Source of the DNA: an uncultured Lachnospiraceae bacterium
Lineage (GTDB): Bacteria; Bacillota; Clostridia; Lachnospirales; Lachnospiraceae
Assembly (NCBI GenBank): GCA_934401915.1
Contig: CAKRSV010000005.1
Location: 62,001-126,000, forward strand
Length of the DNA: 64,000 nt
Direction of reading: 5' to 3'
Part shown: positions 15,461 through 23,915 of the stretch, in pieces
Layout: each line of letters begins with the position of its first letter
Numbering within the stretch: position 1 is the first letter of the stretch
Made by a program: the position numbers and the translations under genes
The notes under the pieces: model-generated
What the model was told of the DNA's origin: nothing
Seen by the model: only the letters and a program-made list of their open reading frames with translations
Database searches by the model: none

Positions 15461-18298
15461 CTATTTGTTCTCTTTATAAGCCTTCTTCGCTTCCTCGAAG
15501 CCCGCTTTTATCCCTGCCGCACCTGCCTTAGCAACTTCCTTGCCGACCTTGAGCGCTTCTTTTGCAACTTCCGCTCCCTTGTCTGCTACTTCCTTTGCCA
15601 CTGATGCCGCTTTATCTGCTACTTCCTTCGCTTTTTCCTTGCACTCTTCGATCTTCTCTTCCCTGGATCCCGCAGACGTCCCATAGGTGATCGCTGCCTG
15701 TGCTGCCGCCAGTCTTGCGATCGGCACACGGTAAGGAGAACAGGAAACGTAGGTCAGCCCCACTCTGTGACAGAACTCTACGGAAGACGGATCTCCACCA
15801 TGCTCGCCGCAGATACCCAACTTGATGTCCGGTCTGGTAGCGCGTCCTTTCTCTGCCGCCATCCGCACAAGCTGTCCAACGCCCTTCTGATCCAGTCTTG
15901 CAAACGGATCCGACTCATAGATCTTATTCTTATAGTAATCGCCGAGGAACTTGCCAGCGTCATCTCTGGAAAATCCAAAGGTCATCTGTGTCAAGTCATT
16001 TGTTCCGAAGGAGAAGAACTCTGCCTCCTGCGCGATCTCATCCGCAAGGAGAGCCGCTCTCGGGATCTCTATCATCGTACCGATATGATACTGGATATCG
16101 GATTCCTTCTCTTTCTTCACCTGCTCCGCAGTCTCTACGACAACATCCTTTACAAACTTCAGCTCCTTGCGCTCTCCGACAAGCGGGATCATGATCTCCG
16201 GCACGATGTCAAAGCCTTTCTCAGCCTTCACCTCGATCGCCGCCTCCATCACCGCTCTCGTCTGCATTCTTGCGATCTCCGGATAGGTCACGGCAAGACG
16301 ACAGCCTCTATGTCCCATCATCGGGTTAAACTCATGCAGGGAATCGCAGATCTCCTGCACCTCTTCTGCCGTCATCATCATTTCTACTGCCAGATCATCG
16401 ATATCGTCTTTGTCGGTCGGCACGAACTCATGCAGCGGGGGATCCAGGAAGCGGATCGTCACCGGTCTTCCCTCCATCACTTCATAAAGCGCCTTGAAAT
16501 CGCCTTTCTGGAAAGGAATCAGGGCGTTCAACGCCTTCTCCCTCTGCTCCTGTGTTCTCGCCAGGATCATCTGACGGATCTTAGGAATACGGTCCGGCTC
16601 AAAGAACATATGCTCCGTTCTGCAAAGTCCGATTCCCTCTGCGCCGTATTTCACAGCGTTTGCCGCATCTGCCGGCGTATCTGCGTTGGTGCGTACTTTC
16701 AATTTCCGGTACTGGTCAGCCCACTCCATGATCCTTCCGAAGTTGCCGCTCACCGTTGCCTCTACCGTCTTGATGTCACCTTTATAGATCTTTCCGGTCG
16801 AACCGTCCAGAGATATGTAATCGCCCTCATGGAATACCTCTCCACCGAGCTCGAACACTTTTTCCTCTTCATTGATCGCGATCTCGCCGCAGCCGGATAC
16901 ACACGCCGTTCCCATACCGCGCGCCACAACGGCTGCATGGGATGTCATACCGCCGCGCACCGTAAGGATTCCCTCTGCCGCGTGCATTCCTTCAATGTCT
17001 TCCGGCGACGTCTCCAGACGCACAAGTACGACTCTCTCTCCGCCTTCATGCGCTGCCTTTGCCTCTTCTGCGGTAAAATACACCTTTCCTGCTGCCGCAC
17101 CGGGTGATGCCGGGAGCGCCTGTCCGATCACCTGCCCTGCTTTCAGCGCGTCTGCGTCAAATGTCGGATGCAGAAGCTGATCCAGCGATTTTGCCTCGAT
17201 ACGGAGTACAGCCTCCTGCGGCGTGATCTTACCTTCATCTACCAGATCACAGGCGATCTGTAACGCTGCGGGAGCCGTTCTCTTTCCATTTCTCGTCTGC
17301 AGGAAGAACAGCTTGCCATCCTCAATGGTAAACTCCATGTCCTGCATATCACGGTAATGATCCTCCAGCTTCGCCGCGATCTGCATAAACTGCTGATAGC
17401 ACTCCGGCAGATCTTCCTCCAGCTTCGTGATCGGCTGCGGCGTCCGGATACCGGCTACCACGTCCTCGCCCTGCGCGTTGATCAGGTACTCTCCGTAAAT
17501 GCCTTTCGCTCCGGTCGAAGGATTTCTGGTAAATGCCACACCCGTTCCAGAAGTATTTCCCATATTTCCAAACACCATTGCCTGCACGTTGACTGCCGTA
17601 CCCCAGTCGCCCGGAATGTCGTTCATACGGCGGTACACGATCGCTCTCTCGTTATCCCAGGAACGGAAAACAGCCTTGACTGCCTCCATCAACTGTACCT
17701 TAGGATCCTGCGGGAACTCCTCTCCCTTATTTTCCTTATAGATATTTTTGAACCGGACGATAATATCCTTCAGATCTTCCGCAGTCAGATCGGTGTCATA
17801 CTTGACTCCCTTTCCTTCCTTGATCTCATCCAGGATCCGCTCAAAGTAGGATTTGGGGATCTCCATGACCACATCCGAAAACATCTGGATAAATCTTCGA
17901 TAGGAATCATAGGCAAATCTCGGATTCCCTGTTTTCTTCGCAAATCCCTCCACTGCTACATCATTCAGACCCAGATTCAAAATGGTATCCATCATACCCG
18001 GCATGGATGCTCTCGCGCCGGAACGCACAGATACCAGCAGCGGATTCTCCGTATCTCCAAACTTCTTGCCCTGCTTCTGTTCCAGACCGGCAAGCGCCTC
18101 AAAAATCTGTTCCCGGATCTCATCGGAAATTGCTCTGCCATTGTTGTAGTAATCGGTACAGGCCTCTGTCGTCACCGTGAAGCCCTGCGGTATCGGCAGA
18201 CCCAGATTTGTCATTTCTGCCAGGTTGGCGCCCTTGCCGCCAAGAAGGTTCCGCATATCTGCGTTTCCTTCTTCAAATAAGTACACCCATTTTGCCAT
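15461..18298 (-). CDS. ppdK: Pyruvate phosphate dikinase with C-terminal repeat tail
   Basis: A 945-aa PPDK, which interconverts pyruvate + ATP + Pi with PEP + AMP + PPi. The ATP-grasp domain starts with LLGGKGANLAEM; the swivelling domain has the phospho-His in GGMTSHAAVVARG; the PEP/pyruvate barrel has FGTNDLTQ and GICGEHGGDP. The usual length is about 875; the last 70 residues are extra, Lys/Ala/Glu-rich and repeat every 11 residues (VADKAASVAKE, VADKGAEVAKE), predicting a long amphipathic helix. The gene has a structured leader and its own terminator. Start ATG has AAAGGAGA upstream. Confidence 0.96.
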   Translation of the reverse strand: MAKWVYLFEEGNADMRNLLGGKGANLAEMTNLGLPIPQGFTVTTEACTDYYNNGRAISDEIREQIFEALAGLEQKQGKKFGDTENPLLVSVRSGARASMPGMMDTILNLGLNDVAVEGFAKKTGNPRFAYDSYRRFIQMFSDVVMEIPKSYFERILDEIKEGKGVKYDTDLTAEDLKDIIVRFKNIYKENKGEEFPQDPKVQLMEAVKAVFRSWDNERAIVYRRMNDIPGDWGTAVNVQAMVFGNMGNTSGTGVAFTRNPSTGAKGIYGEYLINAQGEDVVAGIRTPQPITKLEEDLPECYQQFMQIAAKLEDHYRDMQDMEFTIEDGKLFFLQTRNGKRTAPAALQIACDLVDEGKITPQEAVLRIEAKSLDQLLHPTFDADALKAGQVIGQALPASPGAAAGKVYFTAEEAKAAHEGGERVVLVRLETSPEDIEGMHAAEGILTVRGGMTSHAAVVARGMGTACVSGCGEIAINEEEKVFELGGEVFHEGDYISLDGSTGKIYKGDIKTVEATVSGNFGRIMEWADQYRKLKVRTNADTPADAANAVKYGAEGIGLCRTEHMFFEPDRIPKIRQMILARTQEQREKALNALIPFQKGDFKALYEVMEGRPVTIRFLDPPLHEFVPTDKDDIDDLAVEMMMTAEEVQEICDSLHEFNPMMGHRGCRLAVTYPEIARMQTRAVMEAAIEVKAEKGFDIVPEIMIPLVGERKELKFVKDVVVETAEQVKKEKESDIQYHIGTMIEIPRAALLADEIAQEAEFFSFGTNDLTQMTFGFSRDDAGKFLGDYYKNKIYESDPFARLDQKGVGQLVRMAAEKGRATRPDIKLGICGEHGGDPSSVEFCHRVGLTYVSCSPYRVPIARLAAAQAAITYGTSAGSREEKIEECKEKAKEVADKAASVAKEVADKGAEVAKEALKVGKEVAKAGAAGIKAGFEEAKKAYKENK

Positions 18299-18339
18299 AG
18301 TTTGTCTCCTTTTACTGTTGATAAAAATCTTCCACTACA

Positions 18340-18430
18340 AAAATGCCATAAGATAATCGAGTAAATATCGCATGGATCTGCGGTTTTCCTTACAGCAAGC
18401 TGCTCAGAAACAGGAATTATTATGGCATTT
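18340..18430 (-). promoter_or_regulatory. Structured 5' leader of ppdK
   Basis: AAAATGCCATAA (18340-18351) and TTATGGCATTTT (18419-18430) form a 12-bp perfect stem enclosing about 67 nt with smaller stems (AGCAGCTTGCT; CGCAGATCCATGCG). On the transcript the closing arm is followed by TTTTTG, like an attenuator. A candidate promoter (TTTTCA, 17 nt, TATATA) lies just upstream near 18455-18485. I do not match it to a known riboswitch. Confidence 0.45.
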
Positions 18431-18551
18431 TTTCGGCACTTCTTCGCACCCTATATATAATTTTATCATAGACCTGAAAATTTAGCACTATCTTTTTAAG
18501 AAAAATCAACAAAGAAAAGACAAATATTACGTTTTTTTTCGTGATAATGAA

Positions 18552-19376
18552 TCATTTCGACTGTTTTGGGTAAAAACTGTCAAAGATAAAGACCTCAAAC
18601 TCTCCCTGCATCGCATCGAGATTCTGCTGGCTCTTAATTGTCCAGGCTGCCGCCGGAAGATGATACAGACCATGGCACAGCCGCCTTCCCGTTTCCTTAT
18701 AAAAATGGAAGTTATAAGCGATAAAATCCGGTCTGGTCAAAAAATTGCAAAGCAGATGCCGGATCATAAAGTACAGAGGACCATGCAGATTCCCATCCTT
18801 TTTGAAATTCGAGGAAAGCTGTCCCCGCACGATCTCTCTGTGATTCCAGCGATACCACCATAAAACCAACGGGTTAAAGGACTCAATACAGTAAGATCCC
18901 CGATAATCGCGAAGCATCCGGTCGATCACTTCGCAGGAAGAAACGTTGGTCGACTCTGACTTGATCTCTACGATCAGCGGAACCTTTCCGTCCACCAGTG
19001 CAAGCACCTCGCTCAGCGCCGGGATCGTCTCCTGTGAATCACACAGCCGGTACTGCAAAAGCTCCTCGTACGTGTGCTTTTCTATAATACCGCTGACGCC
19101 GCAGATGCGATCCAGCTTGAAATCGTGAAACACTACCGGAATATTATCCCTGGTCACATGGACGTCCAGCTCGATCCCGAAGCCTGCCTCGACCGCCTTG
19201 CGAAATGCCGCCATTGAATTTTCCGGCGCCTCCGACCGGTTATCGTGAAGTCCTCTGTGCGCAAATAGTTTTTTTTCAAACAGCGACGTGTCCGGTCTAT
19301 TGAACATTCTCGGCATGACCATCAACACGTACGCCACCGCGATAATTACAAGTACAAGCAATATAATTTTTATCAT
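18552..19376 (-). CDS. Membrane-anchored glycerophosphodiester phosphodiesterase
   Basis: A 274-aa GDPD-family enzyme. One N-terminal membrane helix (2-22) anchors it; the catalytic barrel opens with LFAHRGLHDNRSEAPENS, including the HRG...PENS signature, then ELDVHVTRDNIPVVFHD with the metal-binding E/D and second His, and later VEIKSE. The last helix region (AAAWTIKSQQ) matches the usual WT motif. Such enzymes hydrolyse glycerophosphodiesters or lipid/teichoic-acid derivatives. The start is placed at ATG 19376, 9 nt after AAGGG. It is transcribed alone upstream of ppdK. Confidence 0.9.
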   Translation of the reverse strand: MIKIILLVLVIIAVAYVLMVMPRMFNRPDTSLFEKKLFAHRGLHDNRSEAPENSMAAFRKAVEAGFGIELDVHVTRDNIPVVFHDFKLDRICGVSGIIEKHTYEELLQYRLCDSQETIPALSEVLALVDGKVPLIVEIKSESTNVSSCEVIDRMLRDYRGSYCIESFNPLVLWWYRWNHREIVRGQLSSNFKKDGNLHGPLYFMIRHLLCNFLTRPDFIAYNFHFYKETGRRLCHGLYHLPAAAWTIKSQQNLDAMQGEFEVFIFDSFYPKQSK

Positions 19377-19762
19377 TTCCAACATCCCTTTTCTTCTGTT
19401 ATGTCCACCCTCCACGCACTGCCGTACCCGGAGAATTTCTTTTTTCTTTACATTATCCCGACATCATTATATTACTCTTTGAATAAATCGCAAGTGTTTT
19501 TCATGAAAACCACTTTTTTCCGCAACAATCCTCTTATTACAAATTCCTCTTTCCAGTGTTCGTTGAAAATCCTATTTATCGCGGCTGCTCTTTGCCCACA
19601 CGAAAACTACGATTGCGGTCGCTATGAGCAATTCTGCAAAAACTCCCGTTTACATTCCAGCAAGGACACTTTACAATCAGATGTCAAATGATGGAGTTGC
19701 GGCTTTGCGTATTCAGTTTTGAAAGGAATTTTTCTTTGCTTGGTAGTCTCCGATTTTGTACC
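19377..19762. other. Gene-poor stretch with one tiny hydrophobic frame
   Basis: No supported gene. On the minus strand 19572-19631 reads a TTG-started 19-residue hydrophobic peptide (LIATAIVVFVWAKSSRDK) with GGGAG 11 nt upstream. Size and composition are like a type I toxin, but there is no ATG, so it may be a relic. Confidence 0.3.
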
Positions 19763-19791
19763 TTGAAAAAAACATATCTGTATGTTATATT
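19763..19791 (+). promoter_or_regulatory. Promoter into the structured RNA, + strand
   Basis: TTGAAA (19763-19768), 17 bp, TATATT (19786-19791). The transcript would begin just before GGGAAAGCCAGAG. Confidence 0.7.
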
Positions 19792-19804
19792 GAAAATGAA
19801 CAAA

Positions 19805-19929
19805 GGGAAAGCCAGAGAAGCGGCTACCCTCGATAGTGATTAACTGTTATTAACTAACAGCCGTCGACTACTGCGAATAGTTGGCGGCTATTTTCGTTTT
19901 CGGTAAGCCGCCCGGCTCTCTGGTTTCCC
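19805..19929. ncRNA. Structured RNA element, type I antitoxin-like, facing promoters
   Basis: The ends form an inverted repeat: GGGAAA(G)CCAGAGA at 19805-19818 with TCTCTGGTTTCCC at 19917-19929. Inside lie a second pair (GCGGCTACC with GGTAAGCCGC) and a T-rich hairpin (AGCCG..ACTA / TAGT..CGGCT, 19858-19890). Consensus promoters point inward from both sides, so both strands should be transcribed into complementary structured RNAs. Layout and the terminal GGAAACC/GGTAAGCCG features recall antisense RNAs of holin-like type I toxin loci in Firmicutes. The toxin frame is missing; only a 15-codon frame (MNKGKAREAATLDSD, 19796-19843) without a ribosome site is in its place. Confidence 0.55.
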
Positions 19930-19937
19930 ATGTGTCC

Positions 19938-19966
19938 ATATTATCATCTGGCAGTCTAACTTTCAA
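19938..19966 (-). promoter_or_regulatory. Promoter into the structured RNA, - strand
   Basis: On the minus strand TTGAAA (19961-19966), 17 bp, TAATAT (19938-19943), facing the promoter at 19763-19791. Confidence 0.7.
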
Positions 19967-20160
19967 CTAAATTTTGTTTGAATTATCTTTATAGTTTAAA
20001 AGAATAGATTGCCCTTGCTCTTTTCCACTTTCCCGTCCAGGATATTTATGCGCTTACACGTGCTCCATTTAATGATTAAGATACCCCCGCACTTTCTACA
20101 CATTTATATCATCGTCGAAGCCTTATCTTGTACATAATTTGTGTACGATGGTTATTTTTC

Positions 20161-20188
20161 TTGAAAATAACATGATTATATGTATAAT
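20161..20188 (+). promoter_or_regulatory. Promoter of the ABC-F/PHP/HAD operon
   Basis: TTGAAA (20161-20166), 16 bp, TATAAT (20183-20188), 50 nt before the ABC-F start. An imperfect palindrome (TGTACATAATTTGTGTACG) lies just upstream. Confidence 0.65.
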
Positions 20189-20238
20189 AAAATATGTATG
20201 TCTATCGTTAAAAAATATAGGAAAACAGAGGGTTTACA

Positions 20239-21879
20239 ATGATACAGGCAAATAATGTAACTTTACGTGTGGGCAAAAAAGCCTTATTTGAAGATGTCAA
20301 CATCAAATTTACCGAAGGAAACTGCTACGGTCTGATCGGCGCTAACGGCGCGGGAAAGTCTACTTTTCTGAAGATCCTCTCCGGCGCACTCGAGACGACC
20401 AACGGCGACGTCACCATCACGCCCGGTCAGCGTCTCTCCGTGCTGGAACAGGATCATTTCAAATATGACGCTTTCCCGGTTATGGATACCGTCATCATGG
20501 GCAACGAGCGGCTCTATCAGATCATGAAAGAAAAGGACGCCATCTATGCGAAGGAGGATTTCTCGGATGAGGACGGAATCCGCGCCAGCGAGCTGGAGGC
20601 AGAGTTTGCGGAAATGGATGGCTGGGATGCGGAATCCAATGCCGCCATGCTCTTAAACGGACTCGGTATCGGCACAGATCTGCACTACAGCATGATGTCC
20701 GATCTGAACGGTAATGAAAAGGTGAAGGTGCTGCTTGCCAAAGCGCTGTTCGGAAATCCGGATATCCTGCTCCTTGACGAGCCGACGAACCACCTGGATC
20801 TGGACGCGATCGCATGGCTTGAGGACTTCCTGATCGATTTTGAAAACACCGTGATCGTCGTATCCCACGACCGTTATTTTCTGAATAAGGTCTGCACCCA
20901 CATTGCAGACATTGATTATGGCAAGATCCAGCTCTTTGCCGGAAACTACGATTTCTGGTACGAATCCAGCCAGCTTATCATCAAGCAGCGCAAGGAGGCC
21001 AACAAGAAGAAAGAGGAACAGATCAAGGAGCTGCAGGAATTTATCTCCCGCTTCTCTGCAAATGCCAGCAAGTCCAAGCAGGCTACTTCCCGTAAGCGTG
21101 CTCTGGAAAAGATCGAGCTGGACGACATCCGTCCTTCCAGCCGTAAATATCCTTACATCGACTTCCGTCCGGAGCGTGAGATTGGCAACGAGGTTCTCAC
21201 AGTTGAAGGACTGAGCAAGACCATCAACGGAGAAAAGGTTCTCGACAATATCTCCTTCCTGGTTGGACATGATGACAAGATCGCATTTGTCGGCGGCAAC
21301 GAGCTTGCCAAGACAACGCTTTTCAAGATCCTGACCGGAGAAATGGAGCCAGACGAAGGCACTTACAAGTGGGGTGTCACAACCTCTCAGGCTTACTTCC
21401 CGAAGGACAATACCGCCGAGTTTGACAACGACTACACGATCACAGAATGGCTGATGGGCTTCTCCCCGGTCAAGGATGTGACCTATGTGCGCGGTTTCCT
21501 TGGTCGTATGCTCTTTGCCGGTGAGGACGGCGTCAAGAAGGTAAAGATCCTTTCCGGAGGGGAAAAGGTGCGTTGTCTCCTCTCAAAAATGATGATCAGC
21601 GGAGCAAACTGTCTGATCTTCGACGAGCCGACAAACCACCTGGATATGGAATCCATCACTGCACTCAACGAGGGCATGAAGAAATTCAAGGGCGTGGAGC
21701 TGTTCTCCTGCCACGACCATCAGGTAGTCCAGACGACCGCGAACCGTATCATGGAAATCCTTCCCGACGGAAGCCTGATCGACAAGATCACCACCTACGA
21801 CGAGTATCTGGCAAGCGACGAGATGGCTAGAAAACGTACTGTATACACCAGCACCGCTGAAGAGGAATCTGACGACTGA
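20239..21879 (+). CDS. ABC-F family ATPase, YbiT-like
   Basis: A 546-aa soluble protein with two ABC domains and no membrane segments, the hallmark of ABC-F translation factors that act on the ribosomal E site. Domain 1 has Walker A GANGAGKST, a weakened signature LNGNEKVKV and Walker B LLLDEPTNHLD. A charged linker (about 250-295) follows. Domain 2 has an altered P-loop, GGNELAKTT instead of GxxGxGKST, but a good signature LSGGEKVRC and DEPTNHLD. I see no specific link to antibiotic resistance, and the P-loop variant seems a feature of this subgroup. Its stop overlaps the next start (TGATG). Confidence 0.9.
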   Translation: MIQANNVTLRVGKKALFEDVNIKFTEGNCYGLIGANGAGKSTFLKILSGALETTNGDVTITPGQRLSVLEQDHFKYDAFPVMDTVIMGNERLYQIMKEKDAIYAKEDFSDEDGIRASELEAEFAEMDGWDAESNAAMLLNGLGIGTDLHYSMMSDLNGNEKVKVLLAKALFGNPDILLLDEPTNHLDLDAIAWLEDFLIDFENTVIVVSHDRYFLNKVCTHIADIDYGKIQLFAGNYDFWYESSQLIIKQRKEANKKKEEQIKELQEFISRFSANASKSKQATSRKRALEKIELDDIRPSSRKYPYIDFRPEREIGNEVLTVEGLSKTINGEKVLDNISFLVGHDDKIAFVGGNELAKTTLFKILTGEMEPDEGTYKWGVTTSQAYFPKDNTAEFDNDYTITEWLMGFSPVKDVTYVRGFLGRMLFAGEDGVKKVKILSGGEKVRCLLSKMMISGANCLIFDEPTNHLDMESITALNEGMKKFKGVELFSCHDHQVVQTTANRIMEILPDGSLIDKITTYDEYLASDEMARKRTVYTSTAEEESDD

Positions 21880-22775
21880 TGACTAGACCTGTTGATCTGC
21901 ACACCCATTCAACCAAATCTGACGGAAGCTACACTCCCACGGAACTGATCGACTACGCAGTTGAAAAGGGGCTTGCCGCGATCGCTCTCACAGACCACGA
22001 CACAACGGACGGTCTGGACGAGGCGATCGGACACGCTGCCGCTCTCACCGCGCAGAACAAACCGTCCGTGGAAGTTATTCCGGGCATCGAGCTTTCCACA
22101 GAATACAACAAAAAAGATATTCATATGGTAGGACTTTTTGTGTCCTATCAATCTCCTGCTTTCCAGAAAAAGCTGCAATCCTTCGTAGATTCCCGCATCC
22201 TGCGGAATCAGAAGATGTGTGCCAATCTCCGGGAAGCAGCTATTGACATCAGCTACGAAAAGCTCTTAGACGCTTTTCCGGGTTCTGTCATCACCCGTGG
22301 CCACTATGCGACTTATCTGATGGAGCACGGTTATGTAAAAAGCCGCAAGGACGCTTTTTCACAATATCTGGGCGACCATACCAAATACTTTGTCCCCCGT
22401 GAAAAGGTTTCCACTTCCGAAGCCGTCCATCTTATTCTGGATGCAGGCGGCGTTCCTATCCTTGCGCACCCGACGCTCTATCATATGGGCAATGACGCGC
22501 TGGATCAGCTTGTTCATCTTCTGAAGGACGCCGGACTGATCGGCATTGAGGCGATCTACAGCACGTACACCAATCAGGAACAGCGGGATATCATGCGGCT
22601 TGCCTCCAAATATGATCTGCTGCTGAGCGGCGGTTCGGATTTTCACGGAAGCAACAAACCGGGGCTGGATCTCGCCGTCGGATACGGCGGACTTTTCGTC
22701 CCCGATGAAATACTTGAAAATATCCGCATGGCTGTCAAAGGCGTAGCCATACGTTCAGAGAAAGGATTTTTATGA
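21879..22775 (+). CDS. PHP-domain phosphoesterase (TrpH/YciV-like)
   Basis: A 298-aa PHP protein. Metal-binding motifs are in order: DLHTHSTKSDGSYTP, LTDHDTTDG, GIELSTEY, an internal ITRGHYATYL insert, AHPTLYH and GGSDFHG. This matches the TrpH/RNase AM-like branch, whose characterised members remove phosphates from nucleotides or trim RNA 5' ends. It overlaps the ABC-F stop by one base and the HAD gene by four, so the three genes are translationally coupled. Confidence 0.88.
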   Translation: MTRPVDLHTHSTKSDGSYTPTELIDYAVEKGLAAIALTDHDTTDGLDEAIGHAAALTAQNKPSVEVIPGIELSTEYNKKDIHMVGLFVSYQSPAFQKKLQSFVDSRILRNQKMCANLREAAIDISYEKLLDAFPGSVITRGHYATYLMEHGYVKSRKDAFSQYLGDHTKYFVPREKVSTSEAVHLILDAGGVPILAHPTLYHMGNDALDQLVHLLKDAGLIGIEAIYSTYTNQEQRDIMRLASKYDLLLSGGSDFHGSNKPGLDLAVGYGGLFVPDEILENIRMAVKGVAIRSEKGFL

Positions 22776-23578
22776 AACTTTTATTCACTGACCTTGACGG
22801 GACGCTTCTCAACAATCGCAGCGAGGTATCTGCCGGCTCCAGAGCTTTTCTGGAGCGTTTTCTTGCAGACGGCAACAAGTTCCTGCTCTCTTCCGGGCGC
22901 CCGCTGCCGAGCGTTCAGGAGGTACTCCGTCTTTCCAGGCTTCCCTCAGCCGGCGTTCTTCTGATCTGCAACAACGGCACGCTGGTCTACGACTGCGACA
23001 GCAAACGGAATATCATGGAAAAGCGGCTTCCGTTTTCCAGTGTAGCCTATCTGCAGGAACAGGCGCGGCTTCACCATGTCCACATCCAGACTTACACGGA
23101 TGATTCGGTGATCTGCGAGGAGGAGGACGACGAAATCAGGTACTATCGCCGGAAGATCCATGTTCCGCTCATTCTCACGCAGGACTTCGTCTCCGTGCTC
23201 CCGAAAGAGCCCTTCAAGATGCTGGCAGCAAGCCTGACGGATCACGAAAAGCTCGTCCGCTTCAGCGAAGCGCTTGCTCCCTGGGCAGAGGGAAAAATCC
23301 AGGCGATCTTCTCCAATGAAAAATATCTGGAACTCTTTCGAGAGGACGCCGGAAAAGGCAACGCCGTCCGCTTCGTGTGCGACTACTTCCACGTACCGCT
23401 CACAGACGCTTACGCCGCAGGGGACGCTGAAAATGACATTTCCATGCTGGAGGCGGCGGGAACCGGTATCGCCATGGCAAACGCCACGGAACAGGTCAAA
23501 AAATCCGCCGATGTCATCACCGAGGTGGATAATGACAACGACGGACTCGTTCTTATGCTGGAGAAACTGCTTGCATAG
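22772..23578 (+). CDS. Cof-type HAD-IIB phosphatase
   Basis: A 268-aa HAD hydrolase. Motif I is FTDLDGTLLNN, motif II SSGRPLPS, the Lys motif is in the EDAGKGNAVRF region and motif IV is AAGDAENDISMLEAAG; a type IIB cap lies between. Members dephosphorylate sugar phosphates, nucleotides or cofactors such as PLP and FMN; the substrate here is unknown. The start overlaps the PHP stop (ATGA). The stop codon lies inside the terminator stem. Confidence 0.9.
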   Translation: MKLLFTDLDGTLLNNRSEVSAGSRAFLERFLADGNKFLLSSGRPLPSVQEVLRLSRLPSAGVLLICNNGTLVYDCDSKRNIMEKRLPFSSVAYLQEQARLHHVHIQTYTDDSVICEEEDDEIRYYRRKIHVPLILTQDFVSVLPKEPFKMLAASLTDHEKLVRFSEALAPWAEGKIQAIFSNEKYLELFREDAGKGNAVRFVCDYFHVPLTDAYAAGDAENDISMLEAAGTGIAMANATEQVKKSADVITEVDNDNDGLVLMLEKLLA

Positions 23579-23600
23579 GGGTAACCCCTGTGCAGTTTTT
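23573..23600 (+). terminator. Terminator of the + operon
   Basis: GCATAGGGG (23573-23581) pairs with CCCCTGTGC (23585-23593) around a TAA loop, then GTTTTT. The HAD stop codon is inside the first arm. Confidence 0.85.
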
Positions 23601-23613
23601 ATTTCCCTTATCT

Positions 23614-23871
23614 CTATCCCTGTACGATCAGATATCTTCCATCGCCGATCTCGAAAACTTCCTCTGCCTCCAGGATCTCCTCTTCCCCGGCGCCTTCCAT
23701 ATCGACTCCTTCTTCCTCAAAGAATTCCCACACTTCTTTCACCGAAGATACCACGACCGCCATGCACTCTTCCAGAAAATCCTCTGCCTCCTCAAGGCTC
23801 TCCGCTACCGGCTCCGGAAAAAGCTGATCCTGCTTTTCCAGAAAACACTGCAATACCTTTTCATCAAACAT
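23614..23871 (-). CDS. Conserved acidic hypothetical protein, 85 aa
   Basis: A small, very acidic protein beginning MFDEKVLQCFLEKQDQLF and ending GDGRYLIVQG, with Glu-rich helices between. I associate this type with an uncharacterised small protein common in Lachnospiraceae and know no function. The start at ATG 23871 is favoured because GGGAGG lies 9 nt upstream; the in-frame ATG at 23880 directly abuts that site. It is downstream of maf in the same direction with 44 nt between, so probably the last gene of that operon. Confidence 0.6.
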   Translation of the reverse strand: MFDEKVLQCFLEKQDQLFPEPVAESLEEAEDFLEECMAVVVSSVKEVWEFFEEEGVDMEGAGEEEILEAEEVFEIGDGRYLIVQG

Positions 23872-23915
23872 CCTTCTCATCCTCCCGTTTCTGTTTTTCC
23901 GATATGATCTGTCTT

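Noticed and set aside
15767..17107. 446-codon + strand open frame inside ppdK
   Set aside because: It is antisense to the conserved dikinase, has no ribosome site and its His/Arg/Leu-rich translation is the usual shadow of a GC-rich gene.
19503..19691. 62-codon + strand frame MKTTFFRNN
   Set aside because: No ribosome site or recognisable feature; it is opposite the tiny hydrophobic frame, and neither is strongly supported.
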